Assembly (NCBI RefSeq): GCF_022836495.1
Contig: NZ_BQXM01000009.1
Coordinates: forward strand, 1-64,000
Source: Desulforhabdus sp. TSK
GTDB taxonomy: Bacteria > Desulfobacterota > Syntrophobacteria > Syntrophobacterales > Syntrophobacteraceae
Reading direction: 5' to 3'
DNA length: 64,000 nucleotides
Part shown: piece by piece, positions 27,501-35,678 of the stretch
Position numbering within the stretch: position 1 is the first letter of the stretch
How the letters are laid out: every line of letters begins with the position of its first letter
Translations under genes and position numbers: made by a program
The notes under the pieces: generated by a model
Database searches by the model: none
Seen by the model: only the letters and a program-made list of their open reading frames with translations
Told to the model about the DNA's origin: nothing

Positions 27501-28797
27501 TCGGCTGGACGGCAGAGCCAAGGCCATGGTGGTCACTTCTTCGCGTCTTCACGCTGTTCGTTATATGCAGGCTTTTCAACGCTACATCGCCGAAAACGGC
27601 TACGACGATGTGCGTCCATTGGTGGCCTTCAGCGGCACGGTGAGAGATCCCGAGACGGGACTCGAATACACCGAACCGGGCATGAATGTGGACACAGCCA
27701 CCGGAAAGCCCATCAGTGAGGCCCAGCTCCCCGAACGCTTCGGCTCATCCGACTATCAAGTCCTTCTGGTGGCCAACAAATATCAGACCGGTTTCGACCA
27801 GCCCCTGTTGCAAACGATGTACGTGGACAAACGACTCGACGGTGTCCAGGCCGTGCAGACTCTTTCGCGCCTCAATCGGATGATTCCCGGTAAAGAGTCT
27901 CCCTTTGTGCTGGACTTCGTCAACGAAGCTGAAGACATCTACCGGGCCTTCAAGCCTTATTACGACGCAACGGGTCTGCAGGAAGCATCCGACCCGTCGA
28001 AGCTCGAAACGCTCAAGCATGAGCTTGACCAGGCACAAATCTACCACTGGAGTGAAGTGAGGGCATTCGCAAAGGTCTTCTACAAGCCGAGGGAACGGCA
28101 GACCTCCGCGGATCATGCCCACATGCAGCGGCACCTGCAGCCGGCCGTGGACCGCTTCAAAGGGGTTGAGGAGGAAGAAGACCGGAAGGCCTTCCGGGAC
28201 AGATTGAGCGGATATGTGAAGCTCTACGCGTTCCTGAGCCAAATTATCCCCTACGCCGATCCTGAACTGGAAATGCTTTACAGTTATGGGCGGTTTCTTC
28301 TCCCCCATTTGCCGATCGACCGGGATACCTCGACCCTCAAAGTGCGCGATGAAGTGGCACTGGAGTATTACCGGCTGGAGCGTGTCCACTCGGGCGCCAT
28401 CGAGATCCGGGAAGGTGAGCCCCAGCCCATAAAGAGTCCCACCGACGTCGGCACGGGCAAAGCCAAAGACGAGAAAATACCGCTGTCGGAAATCATCACC
28501 GTTCTGAACGAGCGATTCGGTACGCAGTTCACGGAAGAGGACCGCTTATTTTTCCAACAGATCAAGGAAAAGGCCTGCAAGGACGAACAGGTCATCCAGA
28601 CGGCCCTGGCAAATCCCCTGGATAAGTTTGAGCTCGGTATTCGCAAGCTCATCGAGGACTTCATGATTCAGCGGTTGGCCGAAAATGACGAAATCGTAAC
28701 ACGCTATATGTCAGACACGGATTTTCAATCCTCGGCCTTCCCTCTTCTCGCAAAAGAGATTTTCGATTCGATTCGAGGAACCGAAAAAAGTGCGTGA
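24574..28797 (+). CDS. HsdS-HsdR fusion: type I restriction specificity and endonuclease subunits in one polypeptide
   Basis: One uninterrupted ORF of 1407 codons. Residues 1-420 are HsdS: two target-recognition domains, each starting SGIEWLGEVP/SGVEWLGDVP and each ending in a conserved helix (EQRTIADFLDRETSKLDTLV; EQRAIADYLDRETAKIDRLI). From about 421 the sequence is HsdR: AFIEETQSKLWQDMRALHG, RHGFKFYGKTFRLAYFKPAH, a PD-(D/E)xK nuclease site (D515, E529, K531), Walker A SAGSGKT (691-697), DEAH (821-824) and the SF2 motor. About 50 N-terminal HsdR residues are missing at the junction. All catalytic motifs remain. Separate genes are the rule in this family. Confidence 0.9.
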   Translation: MKYSPYPKYKESGIEWLGEVPEHWEVKRSDPFVTIERPQLAPDIFAYREVFHYSIPAVQEMGTGMVEEGENIASAKQIITEPVLLISKLNPRKATICLAEPAEILTVCSTEFVALRVRDCDLKFLFYLTLSELFRQHLDAAVQSVTRSHQRANPQRIYLFWAAWPTPSEQRTIADFLDRETSKLDTLVAKKRQLTERLKEKRTALISRTVTRGLPPEATRAAGLDPHPRLKPSGVEWLGDVPKHWEIKPVKYLAQVGNGSTPNRENNDYWCDSGYPWLNSSVVNQESVSTAEEFVTDLAFAECHLPRIAPPAVLVGITGQGKTRGMATTLLIEATINQHLAFVKPRLTSAYVEFVRRVFDMAYLFLRSESDGTGSTKGAITCEQISSLKIPIPPLPEQRAIADYLDRETAKIDRLIDRVQAFIEETQSKLWQDMRALHGTGLENLLLTTLVRELDLKGTLHVLRHGFKFYGKTFRLAYFKPAHGLNEEVLRLYELNQLTVTRQVLCHPGKHETVDLLLAVNGLPVATCELKNPGTGQNRRHAVNQYQQDRDPRAPLFGFKKRALVHFAADPDEIHMTTRLQKGLTHFLPFNRGSHPGEVQCGAGNPQHPSGYRTGYFWEEVLARDSFLDILGHFMFIERKEEKADDGRGGKRRLVKEALIFPRYHQLDAVRKIVTTARDEGAGHNTLIQHSAGSGKTNSISWLSHRLASLHNKDDRKIFDCVIVITDRRVLDQQIQDAVYQIEHAQGVVKAIDQDSRQLAAALIDGTKIVITTLQKFPFVLRGLLHAAGAESQEKATEEEKRQAKEWEATIAARKYAIIVDEAHSSQTGETARELKAILGAAMHEPDEGEADWEDRLNQIMQSRGRQPNLSFFAFTATPKGKTLELFGRPGPAGLPEAFHIYSMRQAIEEGFILDVLANYTTYATYYRLLKAAEDDPELPRKKAARALAKFMSLHPHNIEQKTEVMVEHFRRSVRYRLDGRAKAMVVTSSRLHAVRYMQAFQRYIAENGYDDVRPLVAFSGTVRDPETGLEYTEPGMNVDTATGKPISEAQLPERFGSSDYQVLLVANKYQTGFDQPLLQTMYVDKRLDGVQAVQTLSRLNRMIPGKESPFVLDFVNEAEDIYRAFKPYYDATGLQEASDPSKLETLKHELDQAQIYHWSEVRAFAKVFYKPRERQTSADHAHMQRHLQPAVDRFKGVEEEEDRKAFRDRLSGYVKLYAFLSQIIPYADPELEMLYSYGRFLLPHLPIDRDTSTLKVRDEVALEYYRLERVHSGAIEIREGEPQPIKSPTDVGTGKAKDEKIPLSEIITVLNERFGTQFTEEDRLFFQQIKEKACKDEQVIQTALANPLDKFELGIRKLIEDFMIQRLAENDEIVTRYMSDTDFQSSAFPLLAKEIFDSIRGTEKSA

Positions 28798-29050
28798 TGG
28801 TTTACTCGACCAAATCCAAGGTGGAACACGCCACGGCACCATGCAATTTTACCGGCAGAACATGAGCACGGAAGATGTGATGAGGCTTTCTGCCCACACG
28901 ACATCAAAGGCAGGGTTGCGGTACATTCAGATTCAGGAGGAGGAGCTCAGGAGGGGTTTTGCCATGGCGGGTGGTACACCGAGTGATGAGAGGACACGGG
29001 AGGTACACTCAAAAGCGGCACACAAAGTTAGTAATCTATCGAAACCATAA
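28790..29050 (+). pseudogene. C-terminal remnant of a tyrosine recombinase/integrase
   Basis: About 60 codons resemble the end of a phage-type integrase: NMSTEDVMRLSAHTTSKAGL followed by RYIQIQEEELRRGF. The H in SAHTT and the Y in RYIQI sit where the box II histidine and catalytic tyrosine lie in that family. Upstream catalytic boxes are absent, because the frame runs straight out of the hsdR end. It lies 9 nt from the 3' end of tRNA-Pro, a usual integrase target. I infer a decayed integrase of a genomic island. Confidence 0.45.
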
Positions 29051-29058
29051 TAAAAAGT

Positions 29059-29135
29059 TGGTCGGGACGACTGGATTCGAACCAGCGCCCTCTGCGTCCC
29101 GAACGCAGCGCTCTACCAGGCTGAGCCACGTCCCG
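29059..29135 (-). tRNA. tRNA-Pro(CGG)
   Basis: The minus strand folds as a tRNA. The acceptor stem is CGGGACG/CGTCCCG, and there is an encoded CCA with discriminator A. The D arm has GGCTCAGCCTGGTAGAGC. The anticodon stem CTGCG/CGCAG encloses loop TTCGGGA with anticodon CGG, and the T arm has GGTTCGAATCC. It reads CCG proline codons. Its 3' end faces the restriction locus. Confidence 0.95.
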
Positions 29136-29346
29136 ACCGAATAGACGAACCTTTTAACAAAAATTCGATTGCCTGTCTACACATTTCAAAAGGCGGTCCG
29201 GCGTCATTGCACCCGAGCCACGAACCGGTGCGAGTCGCCGGCACGGCATCATGGCATGGCCGCTCCAAAGGAATATTGATTTACGGGGGAGGATGAGAAA
29301 CAATGGGTCCGCAAACAAATGCAACCGCCATTTGAAAGGATCGCAC

Positions 29347-31314
29347 ATGGTTTCGAAGGAATCTTCCCCCGCCGCCGAGGTGCATGGGGCTGGTCCCGAG
29401 GGAATGCCCCAGGACCCGGCCGAGGCAATTCATGAAGGCATGCCCGAGGGCATGACGGAACCCCCTCGCTCCCTGGCGTCCAGGACGGAGGTTTTTCCCC
29501 ATCTGCCCGGTGTGTACCTGTTCAAGGACGGGGACGGGACCGTTCTCTATGTGGGCAAAGCCCGTGACCTTCGAAAACGAGTGGCCAGCTATTTCAGGTC
29601 GACCGAAACGGTGAGCGCCAAGACCCGCGTTCTGGTCGCCCGGGCGTCAGACCTCGAATATGTCGTCACTTCCACGGAGAAAGAGGCGCTCCTCCTGGAA
29701 TCCAGCCTCATCAAGAAGCACCGCCCCCGCTACAATGTCATCCTGCGCGACGACAAGAGCTATCCCTCCCTGCGCATCGACCTGCGCGACCCCTTCCCTC
29801 GCCTTGAAGTCGTACGGCGTTTTCAAAAGGACGGCGCCCTGTACTTCGGCCCTTACCCTTCAGGCTATGCGGTGCGGGAAACCCTCAAAATGCTCAACCA
29901 GATGTTTCCCCTCCGCCAGTGCAGGGGGAAAAAGCTGATCCCCCGAGAACGCCCGTGCCTCAATTTTTCCATGGGCCGCTGCCTGGGGGCCTGTGCCGGG
30001 AAGATTTCCGGGGAAGACTACCGAAAAATTGTGGACGAGGTCGTGCTCTTCCTGCAGGGCAAGACGGACGCTCTCCAACAGCAGCTCCGCCACCGCATGG
30101 CGCAGGCGGCGGAGGCCCTCCACTTCGAGCAGGCCGCCTTCTACCGCGACCGCCTCCAGTTCATCGGGTCCATGCTGGAAAAGCAGCACATCGTTTCCGA
30201 CCGTTTCATGAACCAGGATGTCATCGGGATTTACCAGGAGACGGAAGGAACGGAACTGGCGGTGCTTTTCATCCGCCAGGGGGTCATCGTGGGACAGAAA
30301 GACTTCGATCTGAAGGAGTCCCAGGGAGAGCCGGAAGAGATCCTCACCGCCTTCATCCAGCAATATTATGTGGAGGGACGGTACATCCCCGACGAGATCC
30401 TCATTCCCTCCGAGATCGAGGCCGAAGAGGTCCTGACGGAGTGGCTGAGCGACCTGAAGGGGAAACGCGTCCGCATCTGGCCCGTCAAGCGCGGAGACCG
30501 CCGGCAGCTTTTAGAACTGGCTGAAAAGAACGCACGCGAACGCTTTGCCAGCCGCAGGAGGATGCAGCAGAAGAACCTCGGCCTCTTGGAAAGCCTCCAG
30601 CGGGTGCTCAAGACGCCCCGCGTTCCCCTTCGCATGGCCTGCGTGGATATTTCCAACATCCAGGGGCAGCATGCCGTGGGAGCCATCGTGGTGTTCGATC
30701 ACGGCCAACCGGACAAGAGCTCCTACCGCGCCTATCCCATCGAGGGAAAGAGTGAGCCCGACGATCCCGCCATGATGGCCGAGACCCTGGAGCGCCTCTT
30801 CACCCGGGAGCCGGAGCTCACAGCCAGCCTGGACCTGCTCGTGCTGGACGGCGGCAAGGGACAGCTGAACCGCATCCACCGACTGCTGCAGGAGCGCGGG
30901 ATGCTCGAACAGCTCCCTCTCATTTCCATCGCCAAGGAAAGGGAGGCGGACCTTGGTGACAAAGGGCGCGGCTTCTACGAAAAGATCTACCTGCCGGGCC
31001 GCAAGAACCCGCGTATCCTGTCCAGTTTTCCGGAGCTCCTCCACCTGCTGCAGCGCCTACGGGACGAATCACACCGTTTCGCCATCACCAACTACCAGCA
31101 CCTCCACCGGCACGACCTGCTGGCGTCGGCTCTGGACGCCATTCCCGGCGTGGGGAGCAAGCGGAGGCAGCTGCTGCTTCAAGAATTCGGAAGTATGGGA
31201 AATCTTCAGAAGGCGAGCTTGGAAGACCTCCAGAGGCTACCCGGCATTTCGAAAAATCTTGCGGCGGGAATTTACGAGGTGCTGAAAACATCCGGACAGC
31301 CTGAAGAGGTGTGA
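29347..31314 (+). CDS. uvrC: excinuclease ABC subunit C
   Basis: A 655-residue UvrC, the dual-incision nuclease of nucleotide excision repair. Domains in order: a non-conserved N-terminal extension of about 45 residues with EGMP repeats; the GIY-YIG domain (LPGVYLFKD, VLYVGKARDLRKRV); a cysteine-bearing linker (CLNFSMGRCLGACAGKIS); the UVR motif; the RNase H-like C-terminal nuclease (VLDGGKGQLNR); and helix-hairpin-helix motifs (IPGVGSKRRQLLLQEFG). The start at 29347 is the first ATG before the extension; the true start may lie closer to the GIY-YIG domain. Confidence 0.93.
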   Translation: MVSKESSPAAEVHGAGPEGMPQDPAEAIHEGMPEGMTEPPRSLASRTEVFPHLPGVYLFKDGDGTVLYVGKARDLRKRVASYFRSTETVSAKTRVLVARASDLEYVVTSTEKEALLLESSLIKKHRPRYNVILRDDKSYPSLRIDLRDPFPRLEVVRRFQKDGALYFGPYPSGYAVRETLKMLNQMFPLRQCRGKKLIPRERPCLNFSMGRCLGACAGKISGEDYRKIVDEVVLFLQGKTDALQQQLRHRMAQAAEALHFEQAAFYRDRLQFIGSMLEKQHIVSDRFMNQDVIGIYQETEGTELAVLFIRQGVIVGQKDFDLKESQGEPEEILTAFIQQYYVEGRYIPDEILIPSEIEAEEVLTEWLSDLKGKRVRIWPVKRGDRRQLLELAEKNARERFASRRRMQQKNLGLLESLQRVLKTPRVPLRMACVDISNIQGQHAVGAIVVFDHGQPDKSSYRAYPIEGKSEPDDPAMMAETLERLFTREPELTASLDLLVLDGGKGQLNRIHRLLQERGMLEQLPLISIAKEREADLGDKGRGFYEKIYLPGRKNPRILSSFPELLHLLQRLRDESHRFAITNYQHLHRHDLLASALDAIPGVGSKRRQLLLQEFGSMGNLQKASLEDLQRLPGISKNLAAGIYEVLKTSGQPEEV

Positions 31315-31323
31315 GGGAAGCCC

Positions 31324-31878
31324 TCAGTGGGAACCGTTCAGAGGCTCCTCTTCCTGCGGGGCAGTCGCTTCCGCAGGGGGCTCCGCATCGAGGGGAAGCT
31401 TTTTCAAGAGGCGGCGGCCGATGGCTTGCAGCTCGGGGTCCGGCAGGGAATGAAGGAGTTTTTTTTCTTCGGGCGTCAGAGCGCGTGAAGGCAGTTTCTT
31501 CCTGCCGGAAGGCCGTGCCTTCCTGCCCCTGGAGGCGACCTTCTCCAGCTGCTTCCACTGAGGGTTCAGCACGGGAGCCGTTTCAGGGACATCCCCCACT
31601 TTCAGGACAATTTTATCCACAAGAGGTTCAGGATGCTTGGCGTTGATTTTTTCTAAAAGAGCGTCCTTCAAGAGCTCCAGGTGATGCTTCCAGACGGAGT
31701 CATAGACAGTCACCGTCAGGACTCGGTCCCTGAGAGATCGCGGCTGAGAATATCGCGCGCCCTGCTCTCCCACAAGGTCCGCCCAGTCCCCCAGCGGGCT
31801 TGCCGAGAATGCCGGATGCTTCCGCAGCACCTGCCGCAGGAGAGGCCCGACGGTGAATTCCTGGTCCGGCTTCTTCAA
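31324..31878 (-). CDS. DciA-like (DUF721) protein
   Basis: A 184-residue protein with an N-terminal DUF721 domain (FTVGPLLRQVLRKHP, LGDWADLVGE, LTVTVYDSVWKHHLELLKDA), the family of the DciA replicative-helicase loader. The C-terminal half is a basic then acidic low-complexity tail. It overlaps the upstream membrane protein gene by four bases (ATGA). Its end lies 9 nt from the end of uvrC, with both stop codons inside a small TGAGGG/CCCTCA hairpin. Confidence 0.8.
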   Translation of the reverse strand: MKKPDQEFTVGPLLRQVLRKHPAFSASPLGDWADLVGEQGARYSQPRSLRDRVLTVTVYDSVWKHHLELLKDALLEKINAKHPEPLVDKIVLKVGDVPETAPVLNPQWKQLEKVASRGRKARPSGRKKLPSRALTPEEKKLLHSLPDPELQAIGRRLLKKLPLDAEPPAEATAPQEEEPLNGSH

Positions 31879-32849
31879 GTGGGCTTTCCTGGGGGCTCTT
31901 TGTCGGCCCCGGCGGAGCGTTCCAGGCGCCGCAGGGCGGAGTGCATTTCCTTGAACTGCCGCTGCAGCGTTTCCAGGATGATGAGTGTATCGCTGCTCTG
32001 AAAAGGCAGGCGGGAGAGGAACTGATCGTAGATCAACGCATCCACGTTGGAGAGATACAGGTTTTCAAAACGTTTCAGGAGGCTGGCCGCAAGGTTGAAA
32101 AAGATGCAAAGCGCGATGGCCTGAACCAGGGGAAGGACACTTGCAAAAGCAGGTTTGAGAAGATCCTGAACCTCCCTCTGACCGGACAGGGCCGGCTGCA
32201 TTTGAGCGTAAACCAACCATACCGCCTGCGCCAAAGCCAGGGTCGGCAGGAGCCATAAAAGCCACTGAAAGGGAGACCAAGAGCCCCAGAGGATCTGCCA
32301 ATCTGCTTCGGCCACGCGCCTTTCCTTTTCCACAAGGTCTTCAGAAGAGAAGTTTCCCTGGGAATCCGTCAGCATGAGGTGGACGCGGCGGAAGGGATGA
32401 AAAATGAGCTGGCAATGGATCGGCCGGATTCTTTGGAGAAGCAGTTCCGTCGGGAACAGAAGGGCGTGGTTGGACATGGAGCTCATCGCACCCGAGGGGT
32501 GACTTCCACTGGGTTTCTTGATGTAGCGGGAGAGCAAATCCTGCACATAAAGTTTCCCTCCATACTGCACCAGGAGCCACGCGAATCGTCCCAGGACAAA
32601 GAGCCAGGCAACCCAGGTCACATAGAGGAGGAACCATCCGAAGGGCTCCACGCTGATCCAGGAAAGCCGGGACCAAAAACCGACGGATTTCAGATCGTTG
32701 ACTTTCAGGGAGGAGGCTGCCAGGAAACGGGCTGGAGGGGAGATATCGTAAGTTCCCGCCATGGAATAGGCCAATGCCAGACAGACGAGGAAAAACAAAA
32801 ACCAGCGAAGCCTCTGTACAGCCTCATACCTTCTCAGTCCGTATTCCAT
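31875..32849 (-). CDS. membrane protein of unknown function
   Basis: A 324-residue inner-membrane protein with about four predicted helices: WFLFFLVCLALAYSMAG, FGWFLLYVTWVAWLFVLG, LLWLLPTLALAQAVWLVY and VLPLVQAIALCIFFNLAA. A large cytoplasmic loop lies between helices 2 and 3, and a coiled C-terminal helix contains QRQFKEMHSALRRLERSAG. The arrangement is loosely like MotA/TolQ-type proteins but without their motifs. The ATG at 32849 is chosen. It is translationally coupled to the DciA-like gene. Confidence 0.65.
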   Translation of the reverse strand: MEYGLRRYEAVQRLRWFLFFLVCLALAYSMAGTYDISPPARFLAASSLKVNDLKSVGFWSRLSWISVEPFGWFLLYVTWVAWLFVLGRFAWLLVQYGGKLYVQDLLSRYIKKPSGSHPSGAMSSMSNHALLFPTELLLQRIRPIHCQLIFHPFRRVHLMLTDSQGNFSSEDLVEKERRVAEADWQILWGSWSPFQWLLWLLPTLALAQAVWLVYAQMQPALSGQREVQDLLKPAFASVLPLVQAIALCIFFNLAASLLKRFENLYLSNVDALIYDQFLSRLPFQSSDTLIILETLQRQFKEMHSALRRLERSAGADKEPPGKPT

Positions 32850-33162
32850 GGATGAAAGATCGTCCCCTCTATCCCCCCTTCTCCCGGCAGGGAGAAAAGG
32901 GACCAATGGTTCACGCCCATGACGCAGGTATCCTGAGGGATACGCGCCTCAACAGCCCCAATAAGACGCTATTCTCGAACACACTCGGAAAATATTGTCA
33001 ATCTCCTTTTGGAAAAAACCCAACCATCGTCGCCGTCATCATGACGCCCCCATCTCACGTGAAGTCGAAACCCTTGACACGGGGTCTTTCCAGTAGAAGA
33101 AAGATGCAGAAGGGCACAGCTTCAGAAGCTGCGCCCCTGCCGTTTCACCGGATGCAACACAC
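32850..33162. other. intergenic region
   Basis: The 313 nt between the membrane protein gene and the acyl-CoA dehydrogenase gene (both minus strand) contain no gene I can support. It must hold the promoter for the membrane protein and DciA-like pair. Confidence 0.5.
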
Positions 33163-34347
33163 TTACCGCTGGGCCTTTTTGGCGAAAGCCTCCCGGGTCA
33201 ATTCGCGGGCAATAATCATACGGCGCACTTCACTGGTTCCGGCGCCGATTTCGTACAGTTTCGCGTCACGCCAAAGCTTCTGGACGGGGAATTCCAGGCA
33301 GTAGCCATAGCCTCCGTGGATCTGGACAGCCTGATCGCACACCCACGTCGCCGTTTCAGCGGCAAAAAGGATAGCGGCGGCGGCTTGGCGGGTCAATTCG
33401 GTGCCTTTTCCTCCCCGGGGAGCATTTTGTGATTGTTCGGCGGCCCGGTAGACCAGAAGGCGGGCGGCTTCCGTGCGTGTATACATGTCGGCCAGCTTCT
33501 GCTGGACCATCTGGAAATTGGCAATGGGCTGCCCGAACTGCTCGCGATCCACGGCGTATTGGATGGAATACTCCAAAGCCTGCTCAGCCATCCCCACGGA
33601 ACCGCCGGCAAGAACGATGCGCTCGTAATCGAGGCCGCTGGTCACCACATTGACGCCCATATTTTCCTGGCCCACCAGATTTTCCGCGGGAACTTCACAA
33701 TCTTCGAAAACGAGCTCCGCCGTCGGTGATCCGCGCATTCCACACTTGCGAATCTTGCGGGACACGGAAAAGCCGGGAAAAGTCTTCTCCACGATGAAAG
33801 CGCTGATCCCTTTGGCTCCACGGTCCGGATCCGTCTTGGTGTAAACGAGGAGCGTGTCGGCGATGGTCCCGTTGGTGATGAAGATTTTGCTCCCGTTCAG
33901 GATGTACTTGTCGCCCTTTTTCACGGCCCGGGTGCGCAACCCCAGGGCATCGGAGCCCGCGTTGGGCTCCGTGAGGCCCAGGGCACCGACTTTTTCTCCG
34001 GCGATGAGGGGAGGGAGATACTTTTCCTTCAGGAATTCGTTGGCATTCTTGTGGATATTGTTGGCGCAGAGGTTGGAATGGGCTCCATAGGACATGGCCA
34101 GACCGGGGCAGATGCGGCTCATCTCTTCGATGGCGAGGGTCTGCATGAGGATGTCGCCCCCCAGGCCGCCGTATTTTTCGTCCATGGTGATCCCCAGGAT
34201 GCCGATTTCAGCACATTTTTTAAAAAAATCGGGCGGGAACCAGTCCTCCTCATCTATCTTTTCCTGGAGGGGCCCCAATTCCTGGACAGCCCATTTGTGC
34301 ACGGTTTCTTTGATCATGCGTTGTTCATCTGTCAGCCGAAAATCCAT
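33163..34347 (-). CDS. acyl-CoA dehydrogenase, isovaleryl-CoA dehydrogenase type
   Basis: A 394-residue FAD acyl-CoA dehydrogenase. Marks include LGLTEPNAGSD, the GSKIFITNG flavin segment, AVDREQFGQPI and QIHGGYGY. The catalytic glutamate is placed as in isovaleryl-CoA dehydrogenases, in SGLDYERIVLAGG rather than near the C-terminus. MSYGAHSNLCANNI is also typical of that branch. It should oxidise a branched or short acyl-CoA and pass electrons to ETF. No leucine-degradation genes are adjacent, so the substrate is inferred. Confidence 0.88.
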   Translation of the reverse strand: MDFRLTDEQRMIKETVHKWAVQELGPLQEKIDEEDWFPPDFFKKCAEIGILGITMDEKYGGLGGDILMQTLAIEEMSRICPGLAMSYGAHSNLCANNIHKNANEFLKEKYLPPLIAGEKVGALGLTEPNAGSDALGLRTRAVKKGDKYILNGSKIFITNGTIADTLLVYTKTDPDRGAKGISAFIVEKTFPGFSVSRKIRKCGMRGSPTAELVFEDCEVPAENLVGQENMGVNVVTSGLDYERIVLAGGSVGMAEQALEYSIQYAVDREQFGQPIANFQMVQQKLADMYTRTEAARLLVYRAAEQSQNAPRGGKGTELTRQAAAAILFAAETATWVCDQAVQIHGGYGYCLEFPVQKLWRDAKLYEIGAGTSEVRRMIIARELTREAFAKKAQR

Positions 34348-34538
34348 CCGAATCCTCCCTTTGGTGGTATGCCACTTCATCCCCTGCTATCGGCCGGGCG
34401 GAATGAAATTCCCTCCCCCGGCCGGCACAGCCCATCCATTCCCCCAAAAACTCCGCTCCATAAGAAGACGATTTTGTTAATAGCAAATTTCGTAAAGAAA
34501 TCCGAAACTAAAACCACGTCCTTCCGGGAAGACGTGGA

Positions 34539-35678
34539 TCAACATTGCCGCGACTCAGGGGTCCAGACAGAGGGGAGCGGCCATTCATCGCAGTGCAAGC
34601 CGACCTTCATGCGCTCCTTGACGGCACGATCCAGCATGGCTGGCAAACCGCCCTTCTCTTCGGGAGAAAACCCGAAAGACTCCCGCCAGATATCCTCACC
34701 TTCCATACACAGGTAGACGCAAAGATCAGGATCCACCTTCCGCAGGCGTTCCACCATGAAAGAATAGAGCTCCACGCGGATATCCCGAAAATAACGCATC
34801 TTGTCGTCCAACCCGCGGATGAATTCCCCGTAAGGGATACGACTCTGGGGATGGCGCGCCTGAATGACGGCCTTCAGCTCCGGCATGAAGCGAAATGCCC
34901 CCAGGCTCAGATAGACCACGCGCCCCGGGTCGACGGCATCGAACAGGCGGTCCAGCGTTTCCCCGTATCCCTGGCGCCAGTTTTCATGATGGATCATGGG
35001 GTCGAAATGAAACGCCAGCCAGTAACCACGCTCTGCACAATAGCGGGCTGCCGACAGTCGATCGCGGATGCCCGCGGCTCTCGATTCCTCCCTTCGGCGG
35101 ATTTCAGGGGCATTGAGAGACCACGCCACGATAGTATGCCCTCCATGCTCCAGATCATCGAGACAGCCTACGGAATAAGTCTTCGTTTTGAGCTCCACGA
35201 CAGCGTTGGGCTGGCGGGCAAAGAAAGGGATCAAGTCTCGGGAAAACCCCGTCCAGGGGTCCAGGAGAAGGGAATCCGTAAATTCTCCCGTACCGATACG
35301 GTAAAGCCTGCGCGGGTGAGACTGCAGCTCCTCTTCCAGTTCTCGAAACATGTCGGGAGTATTGCCGAAGAGCCTCAGATTGGGCTGGTTGAGATAAGCC
35401 TGCAGAATGCAATAGGTACAATCCAGGGAGCACTGCGTCCCGAAGTGAAGAATGCGATAGCCGCAGCAGCAATAATGGCGGGTCCCCGGGCACGTCTTGA
35501 TGAAGCGCCCCCGGAAGGCGACGATCTCCAGCACCTCCGGATCGGCTTCCCGCCGATCGGAAACACGCTCCACGATTTCAAAGCCCGCTGAGGGAAGGCG
35601 CTCCCGCAGGTTTTTCACGAGAGGGCTGTTCGCTACCTCAGCTTCAATCAGTACCTTTTTGGGGGGATGTACGATCAT
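34539..35678 (-). CDS. spore photoproduct lyase-like radical SAM protein
   Basis: A 379-residue radical SAM protein of the SPL family. The cluster motif is CSLDCTYC, followed by ILQAYLNQP. Also present are LYRIGTGEFTDSLLLDPWTG, YWLAFHFDPMIH and YRFFRDIRV-like segments near the end. True SPL repairs spore photoproduct thymine dimers, but this lineage does not form spores, so it may repair another DNA lesion. The start overlaps the stop of the ParB-like gene by four bases (ATGA), forming purC, parB-like, splB-like order. Confidence 0.85.
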   Translation of the reverse strand: MIVHPPKKVLIEAEVANSPLVKNLRERLPSAGFEIVERVSDRREADPEVLEIVAFRGRFIKTCPGTRHYCCCGYRILHFGTQCSLDCTYCILQAYLNQPNLRLFGNTPDMFRELEEELQSHPRRLYRIGTGEFTDSLLLDPWTGFSRDLIPFFARQPNAVVELKTKTYSVGCLDDLEHGGHTIVAWSLNAPEIRRREESRAAGIRDRLSAARYCAERGYWLAFHFDPMIHHENWRQGYGETLDRLFDAVDPGRVVYLSLGAFRFMPELKAVIQARHPQSRIPYGEFIRGLDDKMRYFRDIRVELYSFMVERLRKVDPDLCVYLCMEGEDIWRESFGFSPEEKGGLPAMLDRAVKERMKVGLHCDEWPLPSVWTPESRQC

